Shown piece by piece: positions 18,324 through 27,328 of a DNA stretch of 64,000 nucleotides. This stretch comes from Winogradskyella helgolandensis (GTDB lineage: Bacteria; Bacteroidota; Bacteroidia; Flavobacteriales; Flavobacteriaceae): NCBI RefSeq assembly GCF_013404085.1, contig NZ_JABFHO010000001.1, positions 2,677,001-2,741,000 on the forward strand, read 5' to 3'. Each line of letters starts with the position of its first letter. Within the stretch, counting starts at the first letter, position 1. A program made the position numbers and the translations under genes. The notes below the pieces were generated by a model that was not told the origin of the DNA, did not search any database, and worked only from the letters and a program-made list of their open reading frames with translations.

Positions 18324-18377
18324 TTTTTGGTTTAATAGTTTTTTGGCGCCTTACTATTAAAACACTTTAATTAATAT

Positions 18378-20471
18378 CTAATTCACAGCTACTTTTTTAA
18401 CTACTGTTCCGTTTTTAAAATCTAGTTTTAAAACATAGATACCGCTTGCTAAATAATTTATAGGTATTTCGCTTTCTATACCTGTAGCAACTTTATGTCC
18501 TGTAATAGTATAAAGGGCATAGTTTTCTAATTTAATGTTGTTAGATGCTATTATTTTTATGGCATCTGTCGTTGTTACTACTTTTACGTCGTTGGTTAAC
18601 TCAGCCTCTGAAATACTCAAAACAGCATCTTCTGTTACTGGATTAAAACCTGTCCATAAAGCTCCAATATCTGTTACATAAGCAGCTAATGTTCCTGCCG
18701 GTATATGCAAAGCTGTATTACTACGATCAAAAATAAACGTATCGTTTGCTCCAGTGGTTATTGTAGGTGGTATCATAGCTAAAGACGTAACATTAGCTAA
18801 TAATGGATTATTACCAAAAGCAAGTAAACCGATTGAAGTAATATTACTTGGTATAGTTATATCTGTAAGATTATTGTCTACAAATGCTCCAATTCCTATT
18901 GATTCTACATTAATACCTAATGAAAGATTCGTAATAGAATTAGTAGAAAAAGCGGTTAAACCAATAGCAGTTACGCTATCTGGAATAGACACACTTGTTA
19001 AATTATTTATTTCAAAAGCTGAAGTTCCAATAGTAGTGACACCCTCAGGAATAATGACATCAGTTAATCCTTTATCATAAAAAGCGGAACTTCCGATTTC
19101 TGTAACATCAAATACAGTTACATTAGGAACAGTAATAGAAGCAGGTATAGTAACGGATGTGCCATTTGCAGCTTCATAATCTGTAACTTTAGCAGTTGTT
19201 GCAGAAGTAGCTTCAAATACCATTTTAAAACCTGTCCATAATGCACCACTATCAGTAACATATTCATTGGTTGAATTACCTGTTAGAATTAAATTAATAT
19301 TACTACGGTCATTAGCAAAACTATCATTAGTTCCTGTAATAACAGTTGTTGGTGTTGTCGCTAAAGCAATAATGGCATTTAATGGATTATTACCAAAAGC
19401 ATTTGCACCAATACTAGTAACACTATCGGGAATAATAATACTCGTTAATTGGTTATTTCTAAAAGCACTACTTGCTATATCCACTACATTGTTTCCTATA
19501 TTAGCATTTACTAAGTCATTATACGCAAATGCTTGACCACCAATACTCGTAACACTATCAGGAATTATTATATCTGTTAAGCTATTTCCGTTAAAAGAAT
19601 TTTCACCAAGACTCAAAATACTATTAGGAATAGTAACACTTGTTAATTGATCACCATTTACGATACTACCCATAAAAGCCATATTACCAATACTAGTAAC
19701 ATCATAAGTTGTAACACTAAAAGGAACTGTAGCAGGTATATTAACTATTGTGCCACCAGAAAAATCATAATCAATAGCCTCAACTGTGTCAGGAGATACA
19801 GAAGTAACTTCATAAGTTATAAAACCTACAATAAAAGTATCGGCAATTGCTAATGGTGTTGCTTCCGTTACTGATTGAAAGCCTGTCCAACCTCCAGATG
19901 CATATGCAGCAGAAGTACCGCTTGGTATCGTTAAATCAATAGCAGCGCGATTATAAAAAGAATCATTGATACCTGGAACATATATAGTAGGAGGTATTGT
20001 AGCTTGTGAAGTTACTGTTGCTAAAGGATTACTTCTAAACGCAGCAAAACCAATATCTGTTACGCCACTTGGAATAGTAACATGAGTTAAATTATTAACA
20101 TAAAAAGCACTTGAACCAATGCTAATAACACTATTTGGAAATGTGATACTAGTTATACTGTTATTTGCAAAAGATTGTTGCCCTATACTAATAATATTAT
20201 TGGGAAATGTGACAGCAGTTAATCCCTTGCCATTAAAAGAATTAAATCCAACAGCAGTAACAGCATAAGTAGTTAGGTTATTTGTTGTTGTAGCAGGAAT
20301 ATCTACTACTGTGCCACCAGCGGAATTATAACCTGTAGTTTCAACTTCGTTAGGCATAACAGAGGTTACTTCGTAGGTTATAAAGTCTTCCGTAAAAGTA
20401 TCTCCCACAGCTTGCGAATACCCTATCAAAGAGATAAATAGGGTCGTTAAAATAAGTAGTGATTTTTTCAT
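18378..20471 (-). CDS. BspA-type leucine-rich-repeat surface protein, T9SS cargo
   Basis: A 697-residue secreted protein. Signal peptide residues 1-20 (ending GYSQ), three homologous blocks of roughly 185-210 residues (about 23-205, 209-421 and 422-615), then a T9SS type A sorting domain (about 622-697, with KLENYALYTITGHKV and LASGIYVLKL). Each block is a run of LRR_5/BspA units such as LTSVTIPNSILSLGENSF and ends in a stereotyped cap (NDSF..R..I.L.IPSG...Y......WTGF). The third block lacks the opening DTFxxxFITYEVTSV segment. BspA-like repeats mediate adhesion to proteins, surfaces or cells in other bacteria; adhesion here is inference. Probably expressed with the lipoprotein 46 nt upstream. 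Confidence 0.9.
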   Translation of the reverse strand: MKKSLLILTTLFISLIGYSQAVGDTFTEDFITYEVTSVMPNEVETTGYNSAGGTVVDIPATTTNNLTTYAVTAVGFNSFNGKGLTAVTFPNNIISIGQQSFANNSITSITFPNSVISIGSSAFYVNNLTHVTIPSGVTDIGFAAFRSNPLATVTSQATIPPTIYVPGINDSFYNRAAIDLTIPSGTSAAYASGGWTGFQSVTEATPLAIADTFIVGFITYEVTSVSPDTVEAIDYDFSGGTIVNIPATVPFSVTTYDVTSIGNMAFMGSIVNGDQLTSVTIPNSILSLGENSFNGNSLTDIIIPDSVTSIGGQAFAYNDLVNANIGNNVVDIASSAFRNNQLTSIIIPDSVTSIGANAFGNNPLNAIIALATTPTTVITGTNDSFANDRSNINLILTGNSTNEYVTDSGALWTGFKMVFEATSATTAKVTDYEAANGTSVTIPASITVPNVTVFDVTEIGSSAFYDKGLTDVIIPEGVTTIGTSAFEINNLTSVSIPDSVTAIGLTAFSTNSITNLSLGINVESIGIGAFVDNNLTDITIPSNITSIGLLAFGNNPLLANVTSLAMIPPTITTGANDTFIFDRSNTALHIPAGTLAAYVTDIGALWTGFNPVTEDAVLSISEAELTNDVKVVTTTDAIKIIASNNIKLENYALYTITGHKVATGIESEIPINYLASGIYVLKLDFKNGTVVKKVAVN

Positions 20472-20517
20472 AATTTTTGGTTTTAAATTAAAGTTTAAAG
20501 TAAAATTTGGTCGTGGT

Positions 20518-21087
20518 TTAGTAATCCATTTTTATAAGGTTTCCACTTAAGTCATAACTAAATGTAAATGTGGTACCTCCATGTTCTGGTTTTAACATTA
20601 TGGTATATTCGGTTTTAGAAACATCTCCATTTTTTGGAAACTTTACAAATGCCATAGATAATGTTGGGTTCTCAAGCTTTTTATCTGCTGTTAATTGGTT
20701 GCTAGCTTTTTCAGCTAATTCTCCTAATGTTTTTAGATTAATGTTATCATCTAATTGAAAGATATAGTCTTCTGCTTTTGTGCCTTGTGGCACCTCAAGG
20801 GATATTTGTTGATTTTGTGACCAAACACTTTGCGTTTGATTCCACTGTTCCATTTTTAAAGAACTAGGATCTTCGGTTACAGTAACACCTATAATATTCC
20901 CTATAGATTTATTATGAGTAATTGTTAGATCTGTATAATAGGCATCGTTGCCAAATTCACTTTTTATGTCGCTTTCTATACCCGAAAAACCATCTGCTGT
21001 TGCTGGTTGTTGTCCCGAGTTTCCTCCACAAGCTATTAATGTAGCTATTGCTATTGCTAGTACTATGGTGTGTTTAAATGTTTTCAT
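20518..21087 (-). CDS. Putative lipoprotein, unknown
   Basis: A 189-residue lipoprotein: signal sequence MKTFKHTIVLAIAIATLIAC with the lipobox LIAC and Cys20, followed by a Gly/Ser/Gln linker. The mature part is a mixed alpha/beta domain without a recognised motif; the middle holds the helix TLGELAEKASNQL and the end the strands TEYTIMLKP and TFTFSYDLSGNLIKM. It lies 22 nt after a small membrane-protein gene and 46 nt before the LRR protein gene, in a likely three-gene operon next to the LytTR two-component genes. Confidence 0.7.
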   Translation of the reverse strand: MKTFKHTIVLAIAIATLIACGGNSGQQPATADGFSGIESDIKSEFGNDAYYTDLTITHNKSIGNIIGVTVTEDPSSLKMEQWNQTQSVWSQNQQISLEVPQGTKAEDYIFQLDDNINLKTLGELAEKASNQLTADKKLENPTLSMAFVKFPKNGDVSKTEYTIMLKPEHGGTTFTFSYDLSGNLIKMDY

Positions 21088-21109
21088 TTTATTTGGTTTT
21101 TAATTAATT

Positions 21110-21343
21110 CTAATTTTCGTCTATATCGACGTCAACTTCTAGATCGTTTCCAAAGAATAGAAACAAAGCTCCTCCACCAACAATTAAGAGGATTCTAATA
21201 ATCCATCCCATAGTATTACCCCAGGCATCTACCCAAGAAAGCAATCTAATATTGTAGTTGAAAATTGAAAGAATTATGGACATAATTCCCATGGCAGCAA
21301 GTAGTAATCCGCCTTTGCCTAAGTTTGATTTAATAGTTTCCAT
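21110..21343 (-). CDS. Small two-helix membrane protein
   Basis: A 77-residue protein with two transmembrane segments (about residues 9-29 and 44-66) and an acidic C-terminal tail (NDLEVDVDIDEN). The short loop between them is SWVDAWGNTMGW. No family recognised. It is the first gene of the probable operon leading to the lipoprotein and the LRR protein, and lies 159 nt downstream of the LytTR regulator gene, so it may be regulated separately. Confidence 0.6.
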   Translation of the reverse strand: METIKSNLGKGGLLLAAMGIMSIILSIFNYNIRLLSWVDAWGNTMGWIIRILLIVGGGALFLFFGNDLEVDVDIDEN

Positions 21344-21502
21344 ATATAAAATTTATCGATTTGAGAGATAAATGTATATGGTACAAGCGAAGAAAAAAAC
21401 AGGAAATCTATGTCTGGTATATTAAAATAAATAAGTGCCGCACTTGAAGAAATATCCGTAAAAAACAAGACTAAAAACTGTAATTGGCTATTTTTTAGCG
21501 TT

Positions 21503-22240
21503 TTATATTTTGGTCCAGCTTAAAAAGGTATTAAGGAAGGATTCCTTTTTTCGAGTAGATACTGGTATTTTTTTTCCATTCTTAAGGTGAATAGTACCAG
21601 ATTTATCATAGCGATCAATAAACTTTAGGTTGACCATAAACGATTGATGTGGACGAATAAAATTAGCTTTAGAAAGTTGGTTTTCAAATTCTTTTAATGT
21701 TTTTGAAACCATATGTTTTTTACCATCGTTACAATAAAACGTCGTATAACCTTTGTCTGTTTCACAGAATAGTAGTTCGTTTAAATCTATAACTTGAAAA
21801 CTATCTTGAAGTGATAATATGAGTTTGTGATCCTCATTATTCCAGATCTGTTTTACAGTCTCTATGTTTTGCTTTTGGACTTTAAGAGGCACTGTAGAAA
21901 CTTTTTGTAGTGCGGATTTAAGATCATCTATATCAACAGGTTTTAATAAATAGTCTACAGCACCTATTTTCAAGGCTTTTAAAGCATATTCCTCATAAGC
22001 AGTAATAAATATAACTTTGAAAGGTAGATGTTCAGTTTGCTCTAAAAAATCGAAAGCGTTACCATCCGTTAAATTAATATCAAGAAAAATTAATTCGGGT
22101 TTACAAGTTGTCGTAACCACAATAGCATCTTTTACAGATTCGCATTCTCCGATGACTTCTATATCACCATCAATTAATTGTAATAAGTTGCGTAATCCTT
22201 TTCTAATATATGCTTTGTCTTCTACGATTAGTGATCTCAT
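21503..22240 (-). CDS. LytTR family response regulator
   Basis: A 245-residue response regulator. The receiver domain (about 1-120) has the acidic pocket near VEDK, the phospho-acceptor Asp54 in IFLDINL, the Thr in FITAYEEYAL and the conserved Lys in LLKPVD. The C-terminal LytTR DNA-binding domain (about 145-243) includes LLFCETDKGYTTFYC, the FIRPHQSFMVNLKFI segment typical of LytTR, and the KIPVSTRKK end. Its start overlaps the kinase stop by one base (TAATG), so the two are translated together. Target genes are unknown; the adjacent small-membrane/lipoprotein/LRR operon is an obvious candidate, by position only. Confidence 0.93.
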   Translation of the reverse strand: MRSLIVEDKAYIRKGLRNLLQLIDGDIEVIGECESVKDAIVVTTTCKPELIFLDINLTDGNAFDFLEQTEHLPFKVIFITAYEEYALKALKIGAVDYLLKPVDIDDLKSALQKVSTVPLKVQKQNIETVKQIWNNEDHKLILSLQDSFQVIDLNELLFCETDKGYTTFYCNDGKKHMVSKTLKEFENQLSKANFIRPHQSFMVNLKFIDRYDKSGTIHLKNGKKIPVSTRKKESFLNTFLSWTKI

Positions 22241-24426
22241 TATGCTAAATCTATTTTATAAGGGATTACTAAAGTAACTATAGTTCCTTGTGCGTTATAT
22301 TTTTTTCTATCCTCAATATTTATAGAGCCTTTCATCTTAAAATCTTTAGCTAAAACTTTTAATCGCTCAGAAGTTATGGTTGTCGCTAATGATTTTTTAT
22401 GTCGATTTTTAGGTGCTTTTTCTGAATCTATCCCAATCCCGTTATCTGTTATGGTGCAAATTAACTCTTTATGGACATACTTAAGCTGAATATCAATTTT
22501 ACGATTGTCTTCTTGATTTTTAAAAGCGTGTTCAATTGCATTTTCGATAAATGGTTGAATGAGCATTGGTGGTACTTTAAATAACATTGTGTCTATAGTT
22601 TCGTCTACCAAAATAGTATATTGAAAAGCTTGACATTCTTCTAAATTTTGAAGTTCTAAATAATTGCTTACTGCTTCCAACTCTTCGCCAAGCAGTACTA
22701 TTTTATCTCTAGAGTTCTCTAAAATAATACGCAATAATTTTGAAAATTTAGATAAATAAAATACCGCTTTTTTGTCTTCTTTATTTAAAATCATGCCTTG
22801 CAGAACAGATAATGAATTAAAAATAAAATGAGGTGTCATTTGTGAGCGTAACAATTTCTGTTCTATTTCTATATTTTGCGATTTAGATTTTTCATTTCGT
22901 ATTCTTAAAATGAAAATTATAGTCCCCAAAATTAAAACCATGACTAAAAATCCAATAATACCAAGTAATAAATTACGTTGTGATTTTTTTAAATCTAGTG
23001 ATGTTGTATTAACTATTTTAGTCAGCTTTAATTCTCTAATGCTAGCAGAGTCTAAGGCTTCTTTATACTTGTATTCATATTCTAATTGCGTTATTTTTTC
23101 AATATTATCTTTATTAAAAAGACTATCGTTTAAAGTTTTAAATTGTTTAAAACTTTCAAAAGCCTTTTGGTAGTTATTGGTGTTTTTATAGATTTCACTT
23201 AGTAACTCTGAAGCTTTTTTTTGTGGTTCAAGTAGTTCTAGATCCTCTGATAATTTCTTGCCATTTAGAGTAAAAGGAAGTGCTTTTTCATATTTTTTTT
23301 CTTGTATATATGATTCAGAAATTCCTAAGAAGCAATAAGCTAAGTAATCCCTTTTATTAGTCTCTTCACTAATGGCTTTTGCTTTTATATATTTTTCTCG
23401 TGCAGTTGCCGGTCTATTAAGTAATAGATTAATTTCTCCAAGATTGATAAAACATCCAATAATTTGTTTTACATTATTAACTTCTTGACTCATTTCTAAC
23501 GCTTTGTCATAATATTTGAGTGCCTTTGGATATGCTTTCTTTTGTAGGTAAATAGTACCAATATTGTTATAATTTGTAGCCACTAGGCTTTTATTCTCTT
23601 TTTTTAATGCGTAGTCTAACGATTGTTCCTGGTAGTCTAAAGCGGTATCATATTTTTCTATGGATGTATAAATATCTCCTAGGTTATTAAGTACATGCGC
23701 AGTCCCGAGAGTATCTCTAATTATTTTTCTAAATTCTAAAGCCTTATTTGCAGATTCTATAGCTAAAGGATAGTTGCCTTGTACTTTGTAAAGTACACTT
23801 AGATTATAATTTATAGATGAAATATTTACCTTATCATTAATTTCTATACTAATATTTAATGCCTTTTTGTAATTTAAAATAGCTTCATTGTACCTTCCTG
23901 TTTCAGAGTAGACATTCCCAATATTTAATAGGCTATTAATAAGATTGATTGGTTTTCCTTGACTTTTTTGAATTTCAAATGTTTTTTGATAATAGAGTAT
24001 AGCTTCGTCGTATTCAGATTGAATAAAATGAGTAATTCCAAAGGCATTATAGATTGCGGCAATACCACTTTGGTCGTTAATAGATTCATAATGCTTAAGT
24101 GAGCCTTTAAAAAAGTCTAAGCTTGCTTTATAATTAGATTTTCTGCTTTCGAGAATGCCTTTTAAGTATAAGACTTTGGCTTTACCTTTTGTATAATTTA
24201 AATCATTGCTTAAATCTTCTGCTTTACCGAGGTATAATTTGGTTGTTTCTAAATCGTTTTGAAAAGACGAAAATGCAACACCATATAATAGATTCACTTT
24301 AGTGGAATCATTTTCGTTATGTATAGATAATTCTTTTTTAAGACTATCTATAACCGTAGTTTGCGAGAACAGATTTGTAGAAATCGATAGAAATAAAATA
24401 ATAAGAAATGAAACGATAATCTTCAT
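22240..24426 (-). CDS. TPR sensor histidine kinase, LytS/YehU type
   Basis: A 728-residue sensor kinase. Signal peptide (about 1-20), then about ten tetratricopeptide repeats (about 40-430; for instance GNVYSETGRYNEAILNYKKAL), a coiled region, one transmembrane helix (about 478-502, LLGIIGFLVMVLILGTIIF) and the cytoplasmic kinase. The His_kinase domain has MTPHFIFNSL with phospho-acceptor His533, the N box NAIEHAFKN and the G box TDNGIGID. The TPR region therefore faces the periplasm and probably senses through protein contact. This layout is common in Bacteroidota; the signal is unknown. Pairs with the LytTR regulator immediately downstream. Confidence 0.93.
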   Translation of the reverse strand: MKIIVSFLIILFLSISTNLFSQTTVIDSLKKELSIHNENDSTKVNLLYGVAFSSFQNDLETTKLYLGKAEDLSNDLNYTKGKAKVLYLKGILESRKSNYKASLDFFKGSLKHYESINDQSGIAAIYNAFGITHFIQSEYDEAILYYQKTFEIQKSQGKPINLINSLLNIGNVYSETGRYNEAILNYKKALNISIEINDKVNISSINYNLSVLYKVQGNYPLAIESANKALEFRKIIRDTLGTAHVLNNLGDIYTSIEKYDTALDYQEQSLDYALKKENKSLVATNYNNIGTIYLQKKAYPKALKYYDKALEMSQEVNNVKQIIGCFINLGEINLLLNRPATAREKYIKAKAISEETNKRDYLAYCFLGISESYIQEKKYEKALPFTLNGKKLSEDLELLEPQKKASELLSEIYKNTNNYQKAFESFKQFKTLNDSLFNKDNIEKITQLEYEYKYKEALDSASIRELKLTKIVNTTSLDLKKSQRNLLLGIIGFLVMVLILGTIIFILRIRNEKSKSQNIEIEQKLLRSQMTPHFIFNSLSVLQGMILNKEDKKAVFYLSKFSKLLRIILENSRDKIVLLGEELEAVSNYLELQNLEECQAFQYTILVDETIDTMLFKVPPMLIQPFIENAIEHAFKNQEDNRKIDIQLKYVHKELICTITDNGIGIDSEKAPKNRHKKSLATTITSERLKVLAKDFKMKGSINIEDRKKYNAQGTIVTLVIPYKIDLA

Positions 24427-24819
24427 AAAAATTGAATGGCTATAATTAAGACTTTCATTATAAGCCTTTGTAATTAACTATCAAATAAAATCAAAATAGT
24501 TATAATATGGTATACCAATGTACAAAGAATCTTTTTCTGAAGAGACTGAAGACATAAGTGTACTGTTTTAACGAATAAGCGTTTTTAAGTAAAGTCTAAA
24601 AAGTGATATCTACCAAAATCTATCAATTAATATTTTTTGAATAATTGATAATGATAGGCTATTGTTCAAAACTTAGTTAATACTTAATTAAATAAATTAT
24701 GCATTCATAATATAATTAATTAATTTTGCGAGCACTAACTAGATTAAATTAACTAAAGATTATTGATTGATAACGCATGATTTTTTGTGTAAACAATTGA
24801 TTAACAGTAAACTTAAAGC
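24427..24819. other. Intergenic region between divergent kinase and oxoamine synthase genes
   Basis: A 393-nt AT-rich region without an open frame worth calling. It must hold promoters for both flanking genes; only one clear -7 element is seen, at 24721-24728 for the plus-strand gene. A T-rich TTAATTAAATAAATTAT tract and several AATTAAT repeats lie just upstream of it. No RNA gene recognised. Confidence 0.5.
24721..24728 (+). promoter_or_regulatory. -7 element of the oxoamine synthase gene
   Basis: TAATTTTG matches TAnnTTTG, placing transcription start near 24735 and leaving a leader of about 85 nt before the ATG at 24820. No TTTG -33 element is evident. Confidence 0.45.
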
Positions 24820-26079
24820 ATGAAGGATTTATTTGCGAAGATTTATAAAGATAAGGGACCACTAGGGAAATGGGCAGCTCAGGCTGAAGGTTATTTTGTG
24901 TTTCCAAAGCTTGAAGGTGAAATCTCTAATAGAATGAAGTTTCAAGGAAAAGATGTTATAACTTGGAGTATCAATGATTACTTGGGTTTAGCAAATCATC
25001 CTGAAGTTAGAAAAGTAGATGGTGAAGCAGGTGTTAGATATGGTTCTGCATATCCAATGGGCGCAAGGATGATGTCTGGTCACACAGATTTACACGAGCA
25101 ATTACAAAGTGAACTTGCTACTTTTGTTAATAAAGAAGCGGCATACTTATTAAACTTTGGATACCAAGGAATGGTTTCTACCATTGATGCTTTGGTTGCT
25201 AAAGATGATATTATTGTTTATGATGTAGATGCACACGCATGTATAATTGATGGTGTACGTTTACACATGGGAAAACGTTTTACCTATAAGCACAACGATA
25301 TTGAAAGCTTAGAGAAAAACCTTGAGCGTGCTACAAAAATGGCAGAGCAGACAGGAGGTGGAATTTTAGTAATTTCAGAAGGTGTTTTTGGAATGCGTGG
25401 AGAACAAGGCCGTTTAAAAGAGATTGTTGCACTTAAGAAAAAATTCAACTTTAGATTTTTTGTAGATGATGCTCATGGATTTGGTACACTTGGTGCTACT
25501 GGAGCTGGTGCAGGTGAGGAGCAAGGTGTTCAAGATGATATCGATGTATATTTTGCAACGTTCGCAAAGTCAATGGCTAGTACAGGTGCATTTATTGCGG
25601 CAGATAAAGAAATTATAGATTATTTAAAATATAACTTACGTTCTCAAATGTTTGCTAAGTCCTTACAGATGCAACTCGTAGTAGGTGCATTAAAACGTTT
25701 GGATATGTTACGTACAATGCCAGAACTTAAAAAGAATCTCTGGACTATCGTTGATGCGTTACAATCAGGTTTAAAAGAACGTGGTTTTGATATTGGAACG
25801 ACTCAAAGTTGTGTAACTCCTGTATATTTAAAAGGAAGTATTCCTGAAGCTATGGCTTTGGTAAGAGACTTACGTGAAAATTACGGAATATTCTGTTCTA
25901 TAGTAGTTTATCCCGTGATACCTAAAGGATTAATTTTATTAAGAATGATTCCTACAGCAACACATACTTTAGAGGATGTAAAAGAAACTTTAGATGCTTT
26001 TGATGCCATCAGAGAACGATTGGTAAACGGAACTTATAAAAGAATGTCTGCAGCATTAATGGCAGCGATGGGTGAATAA
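24820..26079 (+). CDS. Alpha-oxoamine synthase (serine palmitoyltransferase or cysteate acyltransferase type)
   Basis: A 419-residue fold-type I PLP enzyme of the family of serine palmitoyltransferase, 8-amino-7-oxononanoate synthase and 2-amino-3-ketobutyrate CoA ligase. Visible: WSINDYLGLANHPEV, GSAYPMGARMMSGHT, FVDDAHGFGTLG with the PLP Asp217, and ATFAKSMASTG with the Schiff-base Lys250. The PMGARMMSG segment and an N-terminal extension fit the Bacteroidota sphingolipid-type enzymes better than BioF or Kbl. The reaction would join an acyl-CoA with serine (giving 3-ketosphinganine) or with cysteate (giving the capnine of sulfonolipids, which flavobacteria make); sequence does not decide. 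A GNAT-fold acyltransferase candidate converges from the other side of a shared terminator. Confidence 0.85.
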   Translation: MKDLFAKIYKDKGPLGKWAAQAEGYFVFPKLEGEISNRMKFQGKDVITWSINDYLGLANHPEVRKVDGEAGVRYGSAYPMGARMMSGHTDLHEQLQSELATFVNKEAAYLLNFGYQGMVSTIDALVAKDDIIVYDVDAHACIIDGVRLHMGKRFTYKHNDIESLEKNLERATKMAEQTGGGILVISEGVFGMRGEQGRLKEIVALKKKFNFRFFVDDAHGFGTLGATGAGAGEEQGVQDDIDVYFATFAKSMASTGAFIAADKEIIDYLKYNLRSQMFAKSLQMQLVVGALKRLDMLRTMPELKKNLWTIVDALQSGLKERGFDIGTTQSCVTPVYLKGSIPEAMALVRDLRENYGIFCSIVVYPVIPKGLILLRMIPTATHTLEDVKETLDAFDAIRERLVNGTYKRMSAALMAAMGE

Positions 26080-26104
26080 GTAATCACCTAACGCAATATA
26101 AAAT

Positions 26105-26141
26105 AAAACGGTCATCGCATAAATTGTGATGACCGTTTTTT
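26105..26141. terminator. Bidirectional hairpin terminator
   Basis: AAAACGGTCATCGCA pairs with TGTGATGACCGTTTT around a short loop, with six T following, between convergent genes. Confidence 0.9.
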
Positions 26142-26188
26142 ATTTATTATGTTGTTCTAACAACTAGCAACCAACCAGTCATTAGACT

Positions 26189-27307
26189 CTACAAGTCTTT
26201 TCGCAACGTTTTTCTACGTACATAAATTTCAGGATCAAAATGCTTCCATATTTGTTTGATGGCAACATTATCTTCAAGTTCTGGTGTTCTATAGCAGGTT
26301 TCTATGCCTTTTTGTTTAAAAGTTTCATAGTATTCATTAAATATTACAGCATGAACCCCTTTGTTTTGATACTCCGGATGAATTCCTATTAAGTAAAATA
26401 TAACGTCTTTGCTATTCTTTTTAGCTTTTAGAATATGCGAAAAACCAAATGGAAATAATTTACCATTAGCTTTTTTTAAAGCACTAGCAAATCTAGGCAT
26501 AACAACAGCGAAGCCAACTAGTTTATCGTGTTCATCCACTACAAATTTGATATATTCTGGATTAACAAAACTGATAAATTTCTTTTTAAAATATTCTTTT
26601 TGAATATCTGTTATTTCAACAAAAGACGATAAGGACGAATAACTTTCATTAAACAAATCAAACATACGATCTGCATAAGGCATTACTTCTTCTGTTTTTG
26701 TGAGATTAAGTGCTCTTAACTTATAGCGACGCTTAATAAGTTCTTGAGCCTTTTTAAAGAACTCTGGTTTTACATTTTCAAAAGGGAATTTATTTTCTGA
26801 GTATGCTTTTTCAATACTGTAGCCATGAGTAGTATAGTGGTTAATATAATAGGGATGGTTATACCAAGTAATCATGGTTCCGAGGTGATCAAAGCCTTCT
26901 GTCATTACTCCAACCTTGTCTAAATTAGAAAACCCAACAGGTCCTTCTGCATAACTTAGTTGTTGTTCTCTTCCAATATCTTCTACGGATTTTAATAGTG
27001 CCTTACTGACTTCTAAATCATCAATAAAATCAAACCAACCAAAGCGCATTTTTTTTATGCCTTGTTTGTCTACTTCAAGCCAATTAATAATGGCAGCAAT
27101 TCTGCCCACAATTTCTCCTGCTTTATAGGCTAAAAAAAATCGTGCTTCGGCATCTTTAAATATTGGATTTTTTTCTTTGTTGAAGGTTTCTAATTCTTGT
27201 TTAATAATAGGTGGAACCCAATTTTTAGAGTCTTGGTATAATTTAAACGGGAAACGAACAAATGCTTTTAAGTCCTTTTTTGATGTGGCTTCTTTTATTG
27301 TTATCAT
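26189..27307 (-). CDS. GNAT-fold acyltransferase-like protein, candidate lipid N-acyltransferase
   Basis: A 372-residue soluble protein that I recognise as a conserved Bacteroidota family without an established name. The N-terminal part has FVRFPFKLYQDSKNWVPP, and the C-terminal half contains a GNAT-like domain, with KLVGFAVVMP followed by YLIGIHPEYQNKGVHAVIFNE, the QNKGV loop matching the acyl-CoA site. It is longer than ordinary GNATs and seems to hold two related domains. Because it lies next to the oxoamine synthase and no other acyltransferase is near, it is a candidate for N-acylation of the long-chain base (ceramide or sulfobacin synthesis). That role is inference. It follows the porin-like gene by 21 nt. 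Confidence 0.7.
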   Translation of the reverse strand: MITIKEATSKKDLKAFVRFPFKLYQDSKNWVPPIIKQELETFNKEKNPIFKDAEARFFLAYKAGEIVGRIAAIINWLEVDKQGIKKMRFGWFDFIDDLEVSKALLKSVEDIGREQQLSYAEGPVGFSNLDKVGVMTEGFDHLGTMITWYNHPYYINHYTTHGYSIEKAYSENKFPFENVKPEFFKKAQELIKRRYKLRALNLTKTEEVMPYADRMFDLFNESYSSLSSFVEITDIQKEYFKKKFISFVNPEYIKFVVDEHDKLVGFAVVMPRFASALKKANGKLFPFGFSHILKAKKNSKDVIFYLIGIHPEYQNKGVHAVIFNEYYETFKQKGIETCYRTPELEDNVAIKQIWKHFDPEIYVRRKTLRKDL

Positions 27308-27328
27308 GTAGTTAGGAAAGGCTATAAA

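Noticed and set aside
18754..19853. Plus-strand open frames of 68 to 108 residues within the LRR gene
   Set aside because: They are antisense shadows of a repetitive coding sequence with no start signals.
24820..26079. 2-amino-3-ketobutyrate CoA ligase or BioF assignment
   Set aside because: The neighbour is not threonine dehydrogenase or a biotin gene, and the active-site surroundings fit the sphingolipid-type group better; not fully excluded.
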